Position numbers and translations under genes: made by a program | The notes under the pieces: generated by a model | The model's input: the letters and a program-made list of their open reading frames with translations, nothing else | What the model was told of the DNA's origin: nothing | Database searches by the model: none | Part shown: piece by piece, positions 26,736 to 34,804 of the stretch | How positions within the stretch are numbered: the stretch's first letter is position 1 | How the letters are laid out: each line of letters opens with the position of its first letter | Source: an uncultured Flavobacteriaceae bacterium | GTDB lineage: Bacteria > Bacteroidota > Bacteroidia > Flavobacteriales > Flavobacteriaceae | Assembly: GCA_905479415.1 (NCBI GenBank) | Contig: CAJQMK010000046.1 | Span: 1 to 34,804 of the forward strand | DNA: 34,804 bases | Direction of reading: 5' to 3'

Positions 26736-26752
26736 AATATTTAATTTTTTAA

Positions 26753-26773
26753 AAAAGCATTATACATGCCTTT
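26753..26773 (-). ncRNA. Hairpin in the rplM leader (attenuator or L13-binding candidate)
   Basis: Read on the minus strand, AAAGGCAT and ATGCTTTT pair over 8 bp (one G-U) around a 5-base loop GTATA. Two further T residues follow, making a six-T run that overlaps the stem. It lies within the ~40-base leader between the predicted rplM start of transcription and the TTG start codon. It could act as an attenuator or as a binding site for L13. The stem is short and AT-rich. Confidence 0.4.
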
Positions 26774-26783
26774 AATTGGCCTG

Positions 26784-26814
26784 CAAATCTACAATAATAA
26801 ATCAAATCTGCAAA
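26784..26814 (-). promoter_or_regulatory. Predicted promoter of rplM-rpsI
   Basis: On the minus strand TTTG (26814-26811), exactly 19 bases, then TAGATTTG (26791-26784). This fits the Bacteroidota consensus TTTG-N19-TAnnTTTG at every fixed position. Transcription would begin near 26779, about 44 bases before the rplM start codon. It is the strongest promoter match seen in this window. Confidence 0.75.
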
Positions 26815-26833
26815 CCAGTAATTAAACAAATTA

Positions 26834-29572
26834 TTAATGAGCTTCAAACCAGTTTGAACCAGTACCCATATCTACTTTTAAAGGGATTGTAATATCATAT
26901 GCATTTTCCATTTCATTTTGAATTATTTCTTTCATTTCTTTCATTTCAGTATTATAAATTTCAAAGACTAATTCATCATGAACTTGAACAAGCATTTTAG
27001 ATTTAAAATTATTGTTTTCTATTCTTTTTTGGATTTTAATCATTGCAAGTTTTATAATATCTGCAGCACTACCTTGAACAGGAGCATTTACTGCATTTCT
27101 TTCAGAAGCTCCTCTAACTATAGGGTTCCTTGAATTAATATCTTTTAAATATCTTTTTCTTCCTAAAATTGTTTTAACATAACCATTCTCTCTAGCAAAA
27201 TTTATCTGTGATGATATATAATTTTTTAATTTAGGATATGCTTCATAATAGGAATCTATCAATTCTTTTGACTCTTTTCTTGATAAAGAAGTTTGATTAC
27301 TAAGTCCAAACGCTGAAACACCATATATAATTCCAAAATTTACAGTCTTAGCGTTACTTCTTTGCTCAGAAGTCACATCATCAATATCAATGTTAAATAC
27401 TTTTGCTGCTGTTGAGCTGTGAATGTCTTGATCATTTTTAAATGCTAAAATCATGTTTGGATCTTTACTTAAACAAGCTATTACACGTAATTCTATTTGG
27501 GAGTAATCAGCAGAAAGCATAGTATAATTTTCATTATTGCAGATAAATGCTTTTCTAATTTCTCTTCCTCTTGGATTTCTAATTGGAATGTTTTGTAAAT
27601 TAGGATTATTACTACTCAGTCTCCCTGTTGAAGCTACAGCTTGATTAAATTCAGCATGAACTCTTAATGTATTAGAATTAATTTGTTTTGGAAGAGCGTC
27701 TACATAGGTGTTTAATAATTTTTGTAAAGATCTCCATTCAAGAACTTTTTCCACAATCAGATGTTCTGATGAAAGTTTTGACAAAATTTCTTCACTTGTT
27801 GAAAATTGACCAGATTTTGTTTTTTTTGGCTTTTCTACAATTTTCATTTTATTAAAAAGTACTTCTCCAAGTTGTTTTGGTGAAGCAAGATTAAATTCTT
27901 CATTTGAAATCTCAAAAATGATTTTTTCAAGTTCATTTAAATCTCTATGAAATTTAATTGAAAGTTCATTTAAAAAATATGAATTTAGTTTTATTCCGTT
28001 GCCTTCCATAACCAATAATACTTTCAACAAGGGCATTTCTATATCTTCAAAAAGATTTAATAATTCTCCGTTTTTTAAATCTTTTTTCAATTGATTGCTT
28101 AATTGAAAATTTAAATCCGATTTTTCCATACATATTTGAATTTCAGATTCGTTTTCTAAATCTGGAGAATAATTCAAATATGTTTGACAAGATGTTTTAA
28201 AATCGTGATTAAGGTCAGGGTTAACTAAGTAATGTGCTATTTTATTATCAAAATATTTTCCTTTAATTTTTATATCTAAATCACCTAAAAGTTTAAACTG
28301 ATGTTTTAAGTCAAATCCAATAATTTTTAAATCTTCCCTCTCAAATATTTTCTTAATTTCGTTTAACGTTTGAGAATCTTTTTTTTCTAAAGTGATGAAG
28401 TAGCTCTTGTCTTTATTCCAACTAAAACTTAACCCAAAACTATTTTCTTTTTCTTGAAACTTAAATATTTCAAGTGAAATTTTATTTTGGTTTTTTAAGA
28501 TGGATAAGGTTAGTTTTTTTGAAAGTTTACTTTCATTTTTTTGATAAAATTTAGATGAATTTAAAAAAGTGTTTTTTTCTTTATTTAAAGTAGTGTCTGA
28601 TTGACCGGGAACATTAAATAAATCATATTGAATATCTTTCTTTTCGATTTTAAAAGTCTGTTCTTTAGCTAAATCTTCTTGTTTTTCCTCAACAAAAATT
28701 CTCTTAAAATTTTCTTTCATTCTGGTAAACTCCAGTTCCTCAAAAATTTCATAAACATTTTTATGATTAGGATTATCTAGTTTAAAGTCGACAAAATCAT
28801 ATTCAATAGGAACGTCCAGCATTATAGTTGCTAACTTTTTTGAAAGAATACCTTTTTCTTTATTTGCCTCAATTTTTTCTCTTAATTTCCCTTTAATTTC
28901 AGATGTATTTTCAAGCAATTTTTCGATTGAACCGTAAAGGTTTATAAATTTCTTAGCAGTTTTTTCGCCAACACCAGGTAAGCCTGGAATATTATCAACA
29001 GAATCACCCATCATGCCTAGAAAGTCAATTACCTGCTTAGGATCGGTAACTTCAAATTTTTGTTGAACTTCTTTTATTCCCCATATTTCAATACCATTTC
29101 CCATTCTAGCAGGTTTGTACATAAAAATATTTTCAGAAACTAACTGTGCAAAATCTTTATCAGGTGTTACCATAAAGACTTCAAAATTATTTTTTTCCGC
29201 ATCTTTTGCAACTGTACCTATTATATCATCTGCTTCATACCCTCTTTTCATTAAAATTGGTATCCCCATTGCTTTTAAGATATTATGAATGTAAGGGACG
29301 GCAATTTTAATTGCGTCTGGAGTTTCGTGTCTATTAGCTTTGTATTCTTCAAACATTTCAACCCTATCACTAGACCCTCCTAAATCAAATGCAACCGCAA
29401 TATTATCTGGTTTTTCTCTTTTAATTAAATCCAATAGTGAATTCATAAAACCCATAATAGCACTTGTATCCATTCCTTTAGAATTTATTCTGGGGTTTTT
29501 TATAAATGCATAATATCCTCTAAAAATTAATGCATAGGCATCAACTAAGAATAGTTTTTTTCTATTGTTCAT
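26834..29572 (-). CDS. polA: DNA polymerase I with apparently inactive 3'-5' exonuclease domain
   Basis: A 912-residue family A polymerase for Okazaki fragment processing and repair. The 5' nuclease domain (1 to ~290) starts with FLVDAYALIFRGYYAF and keeps GYEADD and the helix-hairpin-helix VDNIPGLPGVGEKTA. The polymerase domain (~530-912) has motif A DYSQIELR (689-696), the O helix R738, K742, F746 and Y750-G751, and motif C VHDE (864-867) with D866. Between them (~345-505) the proofreading domain is recognisable by GLSFSW and IAHYLVNPD, but the metal-binding residues are missing. The DTET-type motif is absent, the LKYD aspartate is Q425 (LKHQ), and the YxxxD region is shortened and altered. 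Polymerase and flap functions should remain. It is transcribed alone and is divergent from the metallophosphoesterase gene across 47 bases. Confidence 0.95.
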   Translation of the reverse strand: MNNRKKLFLVDAYALIFRGYYAFIKNPRINSKGMDTSAIMGFMNSLLDLIKREKPDNIAVAFDLGGSSDRVEMFEEYKANRHETPDAIKIAVPYIHNILKAMGIPILMKRGYEADDIIGTVAKDAEKNNFEVFMVTPDKDFAQLVSENIFMYKPARMGNGIEIWGIKEVQQKFEVTDPKQVIDFLGMMGDSVDNIPGLPGVGEKTAKKFINLYGSIEKLLENTSEIKGKLREKIEANKEKGILSKKLATIMLDVPIEYDFVDFKLDNPNHKNVYEIFEELEFTRMKENFKRIFVEEKQEDLAKEQTFKIEKKDIQYDLFNVPGQSDTTLNKEKNTFLNSSKFYQKNESKLSKKLTLSILKNQNKISLEIFKFQEKENSFGLSFSWNKDKSYFITLEKKDSQTLNEIKKIFEREDLKIIGFDLKHQFKLLGDLDIKIKGKYFDNKIAHYLVNPDLNHDFKTSCQTYLNYSPDLENESEIQICMEKSDLNFQLSNQLKKDLKNGELLNLFEDIEMPLLKVLLVMEGNGIKLNSYFLNELSIKFHRDLNELEKIIFEISNEEFNLASPKQLGEVLFNKMKIVEKPKKTKSGQFSTSEEILSKLSSEHLIVEKVLEWRSLQKLLNTYVDALPKQINSNTLRVHAEFNQAVASTGRLSSNNPNLQNIPIRNPRGREIRKAFICNNENYTMLSADYSQIELRVIACLSKDPNMILAFKNDQDIHSSTAAKVFNIDIDDVTSEQRSNAKTVNFGIIYGVSAFGLSNQTSLSRKESKELIDSYYEAYPKLKNYISSQINFARENGYVKTILGRKRYLKDINSRNPIVRGASERNAVNAPVQGSAADIIKLAMIKIQKRIENNNFKSKMLVQVHDELVFEIYNTEMKEMKEIIQNEMENAYDITIPLKVDMGTGSNWFEAH

Positions 29573-29594
29573 ATATATATATTATATATTTTTG
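29565..29594 (+). promoter_or_regulatory. Predicted promoter of the metallophosphoesterase gene
   Basis: TTG (29565-29567), 19 bases, then TATTTTTG (29587-29594) fit the Bacteroidota consensus. The -33 element lies inside the first codons of polA on the other strand, and the spacer is an alternating AT run. Transcription would start near 29600, leaving about 20 bases before the TTG start at 29620. Confidence 0.6.
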
Positions 29595-29619
29595 ACTTCT
29601 AATTTAAAAAAATATAATC

Positions 29620-30849
29620 TTGAGATGGTTATTTATTATCGTTGTTTTTTTATTAATTGAAATATACGCTTTTCAAGCCTTTAAAACATTAACTAAAAAT
29701 AATTGGATAATAAAAATATATACAATTATAAATGTAATTGTATTTGCAAACTTCTTTTTCAGACTGTTTAATATATATTTTCAAAATTTAGATTATTCCG
29801 ACATTTTTTATAATTATCTGTCTGTTCCATTTGCTCTACTCTTTACTTTATTATGTTTTAAATTGATTATTATTTCTTTTCTTTTCTTTGAAGATTTGAT
29901 TAGACTCATAGAATCAACAATTAAATTCTTTTTTTCTAGTTCATCAGATTCTTTTTTGGTTCAAAGAAGAGAATTTTTGAGTAAACTAGCAATTTTAGTT
30001 GCTTCAATTCCAATTCCATTTGTTATCCATGGTATTTTTAAGGGAAGATATAATTACAGAGTATTTAATTATGAATTAGAATTTGATGATCTGCCAGATG
30101 ATTTTGACGGTTATCAATTAACTCATATTTCAGATATTCACAGTGGAAGTTTAAACAATAGAAATAACGTTGAGTATGCGATAGATTTAATTAATAAACA
30201 AAATTCTGATCTTATTTTATTTACTGGAGATATAGTAAACAACAAGTCTAATGAATTAATAGAATGGAAGACATTATTCTCAAAACTTAAGGCAAAAGAT
30301 GGTAAGTATTCAGTTTTAGGAAACCATGATTATGGCGATTATGTACAGTGGAGCTCCAAAAATGAAAAAAAATTAAATTTTCAAATGCTTCTAGATATTC
30401 AAAAAGAAATGGGGTTTAATTTATTGTTAAATGAGAATACCAAAATCAATAAAAATAATAGTTCAATTTCTTTAGTTGGTGTAGAAAATTGGGGAAAAGG
30501 TCGTTTTAAGAAAAAAGGTGATATCGATATGGCTTGCTTAGGGCTTACAAATTCTGATTTTAAAATTGTCATGAGTCATGATCCATCCCATTGGGATAAA
30601 GTATTAATAGATCACAAAACCCATTTTCATTTAACATTAAGTGGTCACACTCATGGAATGCAGTTTGGCATTGAAATTCCAGGGTGGATTAGTTGGAGTC
30701 CTGTTAAATGGGCCTATAAATATTGGGCAGGTATTTATAATAAAAAAAATCAGTTTATAAATGTTAATAGAGGATTTGGTGTTTTAGGTTTTCCGGGAAG
30801 AATTGGTGTTTACCCTGAAATATCAGTGATTAAGCTCAAAAAATCATAG
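29620..30849 (+). CDS. Membrane-anchored metallophosphoesterase (YkuE/YaeI-like)
   Basis: A 409-residue protein with three or four N-terminal membrane helices (about 3-20, 31-50, 68-90 and 120-139) followed by a calcineurin-type phosphoesterase domain. The metal-binding set is complete: D162 and H164 (SDIHSG), D194 (FTGDIVNN), N225 and H226 (GNHDYG), H300 (MSHDPSHW), and H333 and H335 (SGHTHGMQ). Relatives such as YkuE and YaeI act on lipid-linked or envelope substrates, but the substrate here is unknown. The start is TTG 29620. The nearest ATG (29625) is out of frame and no earlier in-frame start is attractive. A thioredoxin-fold gene follows after 44 bases. Confidence 0.87.
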   Translation: MRWLFIIVVFLLIEIYAFQAFKTLTKNNWIIKIYTIINVIVFANFFFRLFNIYFQNLDYSDIFYNYLSVPFALLFTLLCFKLIIISFLFFEDLIRLIESTIKFFFSSSSDSFLVQRREFLSKLAILVASIPIPFVIHGIFKGRYNYRVFNYELEFDDLPDDFDGYQLTHISDIHSGSLNNRNNVEYAIDLINKQNSDLILFTGDIVNNKSNELIEWKTLFSKLKAKDGKYSVLGNHDYGDYVQWSSKNEKKLNFQMLLDIQKEMGFNLLLNENTKINKNNSSISLVGVENWGKGRFKKKGDIDMACLGLTNSDFKIVMSHDPSHWDKVLIDHKTHFHLTLSGHTHGMQFGIEIPGWISWSPVKWAYKYWAGIYNKKNQFINVNRGFGVLGFPGRIGVYPEISVIKLKKS

Positions 30850-30893
30850 TTTTTTAAAAAAACCTTATTTTAGTATAAATTCAATATTGACAC

Positions 30894-31190
30894 ATGTCAA
30901 AATTTGGTGAACTTATTAATTTAGAAGTACCAATTCTATTAGACTTCTATGGTGATGGGGATGATTCTTCAAAGGCAATGCATCCTGTGCTTAGAGATGT
31001 TGCGGCTGCAATTGGAGATAAAGGAAAAGTAATTAAAATTAATGTAGATCAAAATAATGAGCTATCTGAAGCTCTAAGAGTAAAAGGATTACCGACATTA
31101 ATGATTTATAAATCTGGAGAAATGGTTTGGAGACAAAGCGGAGAACAAGACGCCAACACTTTGATTAATTTAATTAATGATTTTATTTAA
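30894..31190 (+). CDS. Thioredoxin-fold protein lacking the CxxC active site
   Basis: A 98-residue protein with a full thioredoxin fold pattern: the strand ILLDFYG (14-20), the helix after KAMHPVL (27-33), KVIKINVDQN (45-54), the cis-proline segment GLPTLMIYKSG (65-75) and the C-terminal QSGEQDANTLINLI. Where thioredoxin has WCGPCK, this protein reads GDDSSK (22-27), so both cysteines are replaced (D23 and S26) and the tryptophan is G22. There is no cysteine anywhere in the sequence. It cannot be a dithiol reductase. A binding or scaffold role is possible. The reading frame is intact. Its last 21 bases overlap the 3' end of the convergent GT117 gene. Confidence 0.88.
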   Translation: MSKFGELINLEVPILLDFYGDGDDSSKAMHPVLRDVAAAIGDKGKVIKINVDQNNELSEALRVKGLPTLMIYKSGEMVWRQSGEQDANTLINLINDFI

Positions 31191-34100
31191 ACCCTCTCCA
31201 ATTAATTCTAACTCTTTTATTTCTTTTATTACATAATCTTTCTCAATATCATATTCTTGTATTAATCCAACTAGTGATCTTAATTCAAAATAATCGTTAA
31301 GAATAGACTGAGAATATTCCTCTTTTTTATCTTCCTGCATAGACATTATTATTGCAATTCTTTCCTTAAATTGAGATGATATCTTAATGTATAACTCTCT
31401 AGCAAGTTCATTGCTCTCTGAAATAAAAAGCTGACGTAAAAAGGGGCTAAGTAAAGTGTAATATTCATAATCCCCATAAAGTTCAGACACAAACTCAGTT
31501 GAACTTATATATTGTTTTACAGCTTGAGATTTTAGACTATTATTTTTAGACTTTAAAAGAGTTTCTAAAAGAGACCTATATCTTTCCGTATCAGTTATAA
31601 TACTTTCAGCAAAACTGTATATTGAAAATTTAGAATTTTTTGAATTAGATAGTTGAGAATAGTATTTTAAATTTTCATCATATTTAACAGAAAGCTTTTG
31701 GTAAAGATCATCACCTTTATCATATTTATTTATTTTATAATAGGTTGAGATGTAAGGTTCTAAAAGACTATAATATCCAAAATAATCAATAGGCATTTTT
31801 TTAATAGATAAATCTAATATTTCTTCTGCTTTTTGATATTCTTTATCTGCAATAAGTTGTTTTGCAAGTCTATGAAGATTTCCTCTAAATGAAATACTGT
31901 TTTTTCTAGTCTCAGGATCATGGTAAATCTCAGAACTCTCAGAGTTACCCCACTCCCAACTCTTAACAATATTATACATTAACGAAGAATCTATACGTCC
32001 CATTTCGTATGGATTGTTTTTGTTAATTTCTGTTTTTATTGGAATTAGCTTATAGACAAGGCCGTCAAGTTGAAGAAAATCTTTCATCCATAAATATTCA
32101 GCATCATTATAACTTCCTCCTGTAAAATAAATAGGTCTTTTCCAGTCGTTGTTTGCTAAAATATCTAGCATTAATAATTGATTTTTATATAGGCCGCTAG
32201 TTGGAAGATCAATGTCAATATAATCTACAATTAAATCCTCTTTCTCAGCTTTAACAATTCCGCTCTCTAAAACATTTTTTTTATTGATAGGTACTCTAAT
32301 TTTGTTAGTTGGATAGAAAACCATGTTTTGAGTAAACATTGGAATGTTTTCTAAATCAGCACCATATTGAGTTAATAGATTTTTATATTTGGTTCGAGGA
32401 TGATCACTAGAAATCCAATTCATGAAATCTTTAATATCCCACCTAACAGAATCAATTAAAGCTTCATATTTAATATAATCTCTAATACCATATGCATATT
32501 GACTATGTTTAAGTTGAGAGGGAACTGGGCTGCTATTGTAGGTACGTCTTTTCATTTGATCCATATACCAATCTGTAGCTATTAAACTTGTATTAATAGT
32601 CCTAACATCAGTCCTGTAATTTTCTATTTCTTGAGCATACCATAATGCGAAAGTATCATTATCTCCAATTGTAAAAATCATAGCATCCTTATCCTTGTCA
32701 ATAGAATTTAAATAAGCTTTAGCCAAAGATTGTGCTGTATATCTGTCAGACCTGTCATGGTCATCCCAATTTTGATAACCCATTAAAAGAGGAACAGAAA
32801 GCAATAGTATACTTAATAATGGAACTGATATTTTTTCAGAAAGTATTTTTTTTAATGAATTTGATATTGAGTATAAACTAAGACCAATAAAAATAGAAAA
32901 CACATAAAATGACCCAACTAGTGCATAATCTCGTTCTCGCGGTTCAAAGACTCTTTCATTTAAATAAACTTTTAGTGCTAAGCCAGTAAATAGAAATAAT
33001 AGAATCACAATCCAAAATAGATTTTTATCATTTTTGAAAAGAAACAGCAGTCCTATTAATCCTAAAATTAAAGGAAGCATATAATAAGTATTCCTAGCTT
33101 TATTGTTTTTAAGATCTGAAGGTAAATTAGTTTGAGGACCAAGTCTAAATTCATCTATAAAATTTATTCCAGAAATCCAGTTACCGTTTAACAAATCATA
33201 TTCCCATTTTATATCATTTTGTCTTCCACTGAAATTCCACATAAAATATCTGATATACATCGACCCAATTTGATATTTGAATAGATATTTTAAATTATTA
33301 AGTAATGATGGTTTTTCAATATCTAGATATCCGCCATATTCACTTAAAAACTTGTGATACCCTTCGGCATCGATGTCTCCTTTAGCAACACTTTGATTAA
33401 ATTCATTTACAAGTTTTTTAAAATTTGTTTCTGCTAGATATTCTGGTTTAATTTGAAAATCTAAAAACCCAAAATAGTTCATGTAGTTTATCGCATGTTC
33501 TGAGCTCCACATACGAGGAAGTAGTCCAAGATGCTTACTGTTAGAATTGATTTTTCCCGACTCCCAATCATTTACAATTACATATCTTTTTGTCTTATCG
33601 TCTCTTTCATATTTGGGTTTATCATCTTTATATGGATTGGTTTCATCTTGACCTGCGTAAGCATCAGAAAACATTGGTCCGTAAAAAAGTTTTGTTTCGG
33701 GATACTGCTCTAAGTTGTAATATGCAAGTAAAGCTCTTGCATCAGATGGTGAATTTTCATTAATTACAGTATTGGCATTTGATCTAATAGGAATCATAAG
33801 CCAAGCTGAAAATCCTATAAAAATAAACATTACACAAAGCGTTAGAACATTTGTGTTAATCCAATTTTTTTTTCTAGTGTATGTTAATAAAAAAGAGAAT
33901 AGGGTAATTATTAAAATGGATGTAAAAATTGTTCCAGAATTAAAAGGTAGTCTAAGGCTATTTACAAAAAACACTTCCAGATAGCCGAATAAAGCTAGGG
34001 TTGAAGGCAAAAGAAGCTTAAAAATAAAAAGCAGAACAGTTACAGAAAGAATATTTGCAATTAAAAAACTTTTTAAACTAGGATTTGGATATTTTTTGAA

Positions 34101-34721
34101 AAAATAAATCATTCCAATTGCAGGAATAGCCAAAAGGCCCATAAAGTGAACACCAAATGAAAGTCCCACAACAAAAGAAATTAAAATAAGCCATCTATTA
34201 CCTCTTTCGTTTTCCATATCTGCTTCCCACTTAAATCCTAGCCAAAATAGAAGAGCCATTATAAATGTAGCCATGGCGTAGACTTCAGCCTCAACTGCGT
34301 TAAACCAAAAACTATCAGAAAATGAAAAACATAAAGCTCCAATCGTAGAGGAACTTATTATTTTAATTGCATTTTCATTTGTGATGTTTTCTGAAACGCC
34401 AACAATTTTCTTTCCGATTATTACTATCGTTAAATAGAGTAAATAGATAGTAAACGCACTAGCAAAGACAGACATCATATTCACCATAAATGCAATATCC
34501 TCAGGGTTTGAAGCGAACGAGGAAAAAAACGCACCAATCATTTGAAATAATGGAGCTCCTGGAGGATGCCCTACTTGTAATTTAGCTGATGTCGAAATGT
34601 ATTCTGCAGCATCCCAATAGCTAGCTGTTGGCTCAACAGTCAAAAAATAAGTAGTTAATGCAATTAAAAAAACAATTAATCCTGCTACAGTATTTATTTT
34701 TTCGAATTTTCTAATATTCAT
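31170..34721 (-). CDS. DUF2723 / GT117 family membrane glycosyltransferase
   Basis: An 1183-residue protein. The N-terminal ~650 residues contain about a dozen hydrophobic helices in two groups (roughly 12-310 and 555-660) separated by a long periplasmic-type loop. This is a GT-C-like layout. Helix 1 is followed by the acidic motif WDAAE (36-40) and then VGHPPGAPLF, the signature of DUF2723 (PF11028), a family related to eukaryotic TMEM260 O-mannosyltransferase. A soluble C-terminal part (from ~670) has IGDNDTFALWYAQ and DVRTINTSL, and the last ~200 residues look helical and TPR-like. It is probably a lipid-linked-sugar-dependent transferase acting on the periplasmic side. Acceptor and sugar are not known. 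The full gene is present, with the ATG at 34721. The promoter is unclear: TAATATTG upstream is one base off the -7 consensus. Confidence 0.88.
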   Translation of the reverse strand: MNIRKFEKINTVAGLIVFLIALTTYFLTVEPTASYWDAAEYISTSAKLQVGHPPGAPLFQMIGAFFSSFASNPEDIAFMVNMMSVFASAFTIYLLYLTIVIIGKKIVGVSENITNENAIKIISSSTIGALCFSFSDSFWFNAVEAEVYAMATFIMALLFWLGFKWEADMENERGNRWLILISFVVGLSFGVHFMGLLAIPAIGMIYFFKKYPNPSLKSFLIANILSVTVLLFIFKLLLPSTLALFGYLEVFFVNSLRLPFNSGTIFTSILIITLFSFLLTYTRKKNWINTNVLTLCVMFIFIGFSAWLMIPIRSNANTVINENSPSDARALLAYYNLEQYPETKLFYGPMFSDAYAGQDETNPYKDDKPKYERDDKTKRYVIVNDWESGKINSNSKHLGLLPRMWSSEHAINYMNYFGFLDFQIKPEYLAETNFKKLVNEFNQSVAKGDIDAEGYHKFLSEYGGYLDIEKPSLLNNLKYLFKYQIGSMYIRYFMWNFSGRQNDIKWEYDLLNGNWISGINFIDEFRLGPQTNLPSDLKNNKARNTYYMLPLILGLIGLLFLFKNDKNLFWIVILLFLFTGLALKVYLNERVFEPRERDYALVGSFYVFSIFIGLSLYSISNSLKKILSEKISVPLLSILLLSVPLLMGYQNWDDHDRSDRYTAQSLAKAYLNSIDKDKDAMIFTIGDNDTFALWYAQEIENYRTDVRTINTSLIATDWYMDQMKRRTYNSSPVPSQLKHSQYAYGIRDYIKYEALIDSVRWDIKDFMNWISSDHPRTKYKNLLTQYGADLENIPMFTQNMVFYPTNKIRVPINKKNVLESGIVKAEKEDLIVDYIDIDLPTSGLYKNQLLMLDILANNDWKRPIYFTGGSYNDAEYLWMKDFLQLDGLVYKLIPIKTEINKNNPYEMGRIDSSLMYNIVKSWEWGNSESSEIYHDPETRKNSISFRGNLHRLAKQLIADKEYQKAEEILDLSIKKMPIDYFGYYSLLEPYISTYYKINKYDKGDDLYQKLSVKYDENLKYYSQLSNSKNSKFSIYSFAESIITDTERYRSLLETLLKSKNNSLKSQAVKQYISSTEFVSELYGDYEYYTLLSPFLRQLFISESNELARELYIKISSQFKERIAIIMSMQEDKKEEYSQSILNDYFELRSLVGLIQEYDIEKDYVIKEIKELELIGEGLNKIIN

Positions 34722-34804
34722 TATTCAAATAATTGATTGACGAAATTAAACAATATTATCAATAAATATTTTAAATATAATTTATTTGTCTAGCTGAAAC
34801 TTTA
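34722..34804. other. Intergenic region at the window edge
   Basis: These 83 AT-rich bases upstream of the DUF2723 gene hold no open frame or RNA gene that I can recognise. They presumably contain its promoter, but no exact TTG/TAnnTTTG pair is seen on the minus strand. The region continues beyond the window. Confidence 0.4.

Noticed and set aside
1-34804. Mobile elements, CRISPR arrays, tRNA or rRNA genes, toxin-antitoxin or defence systems
   Set aside because: No repeats of array type, no transposase or integrase motifs, and gaps of at most 141 bases in which no tRNA cloverleaf was recognisable. Gene content is housekeeping and envelope.

Overview
The window is an ordinary-looking, densely coded chromosomal segment from a low-GC (by eye about 30% G+C) member of the Bacteroidota, most likely a marine member of the Flavobacteriia. 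The reasons are: a three-gene type-B succinate dehydrogenase with a single cytochrome b subunit; DUF4270, BNR-repeat and Ig-like lipoproteins; a homodimeric glycyl-tRNA synthetase; -33/-7 promoters of the Bacteroidota type (TTG, about 19-20 bases, TAnnTTTG); and almost no Shine-Dalgarno sequences. I see no tRNA, rRNA, CRISPR, prophage, insertion sequence or other sign of transfer. No gene-free stretch exceeds 141 bases.

Layout. 2-655: 3' end of a BNR/sortilin-like repeat protein. 726-4140: sdhCAB operon. 4151-6774 (minus): a paraoxonase-like protein and an Ig-like lipoprotein, translationally coupled. 6873-10213 (plus): glyS, an exonuclease III gene and an aldo/keto reductase. 10197-13726 (minus): panC, panD, a flippase-like membrane protein and radA. 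13831-16451 (plus): a short glycogen-synthase-like protein and a DUF4270 lipoprotein. 16441-26735 (minus): a long translation-centred run in the order rplM, rpsI, rpsB, tsf, pyrH, frr, an RND exporter, asnS, rpoN and a family 2 glycosyltransferase. 26834-29572 (minus): polA. 29620-31190 (plus): a membrane-anchored metallophosphoesterase and a thioredoxin-fold protein. 31170-34721 (minus): a DUF2723/GT117 membrane glycosyltransferase.

Functionally the segment covers respiration (Sdh), translation (L13, S9, S2, EF-Ts, RRF, GlyRS, AsnRS), pyrimidine and pantothenate synthesis (PyrH, PanC, PanD), DNA repair (RadA, Xth, Pol I), transcription (sigma-54) and the envelope (two lipoproteins, RND exporter, flippase-like protein, two glycosyltransferases, metallophosphoesterase).

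I did not find a convincing new multi-gene system. The observations most worth a second look are proteins whose family-defining residues are missing: a thioredoxin-fold protein with no cysteine at all, a DNA polymerase I whose 3'-5' proofreading motifs are eroded, and a glycogen-synthase-like protein that is only half length, lacks the KTGG motif and is paired with a DUF4270 lipoprotein carrying a calcium-binding-type insertion. Candidate regulatory RNA hairpins precede rplM and rpsB, and a perfect inverted repeat lies between the Ig-like lipoprotein gene and glyS.
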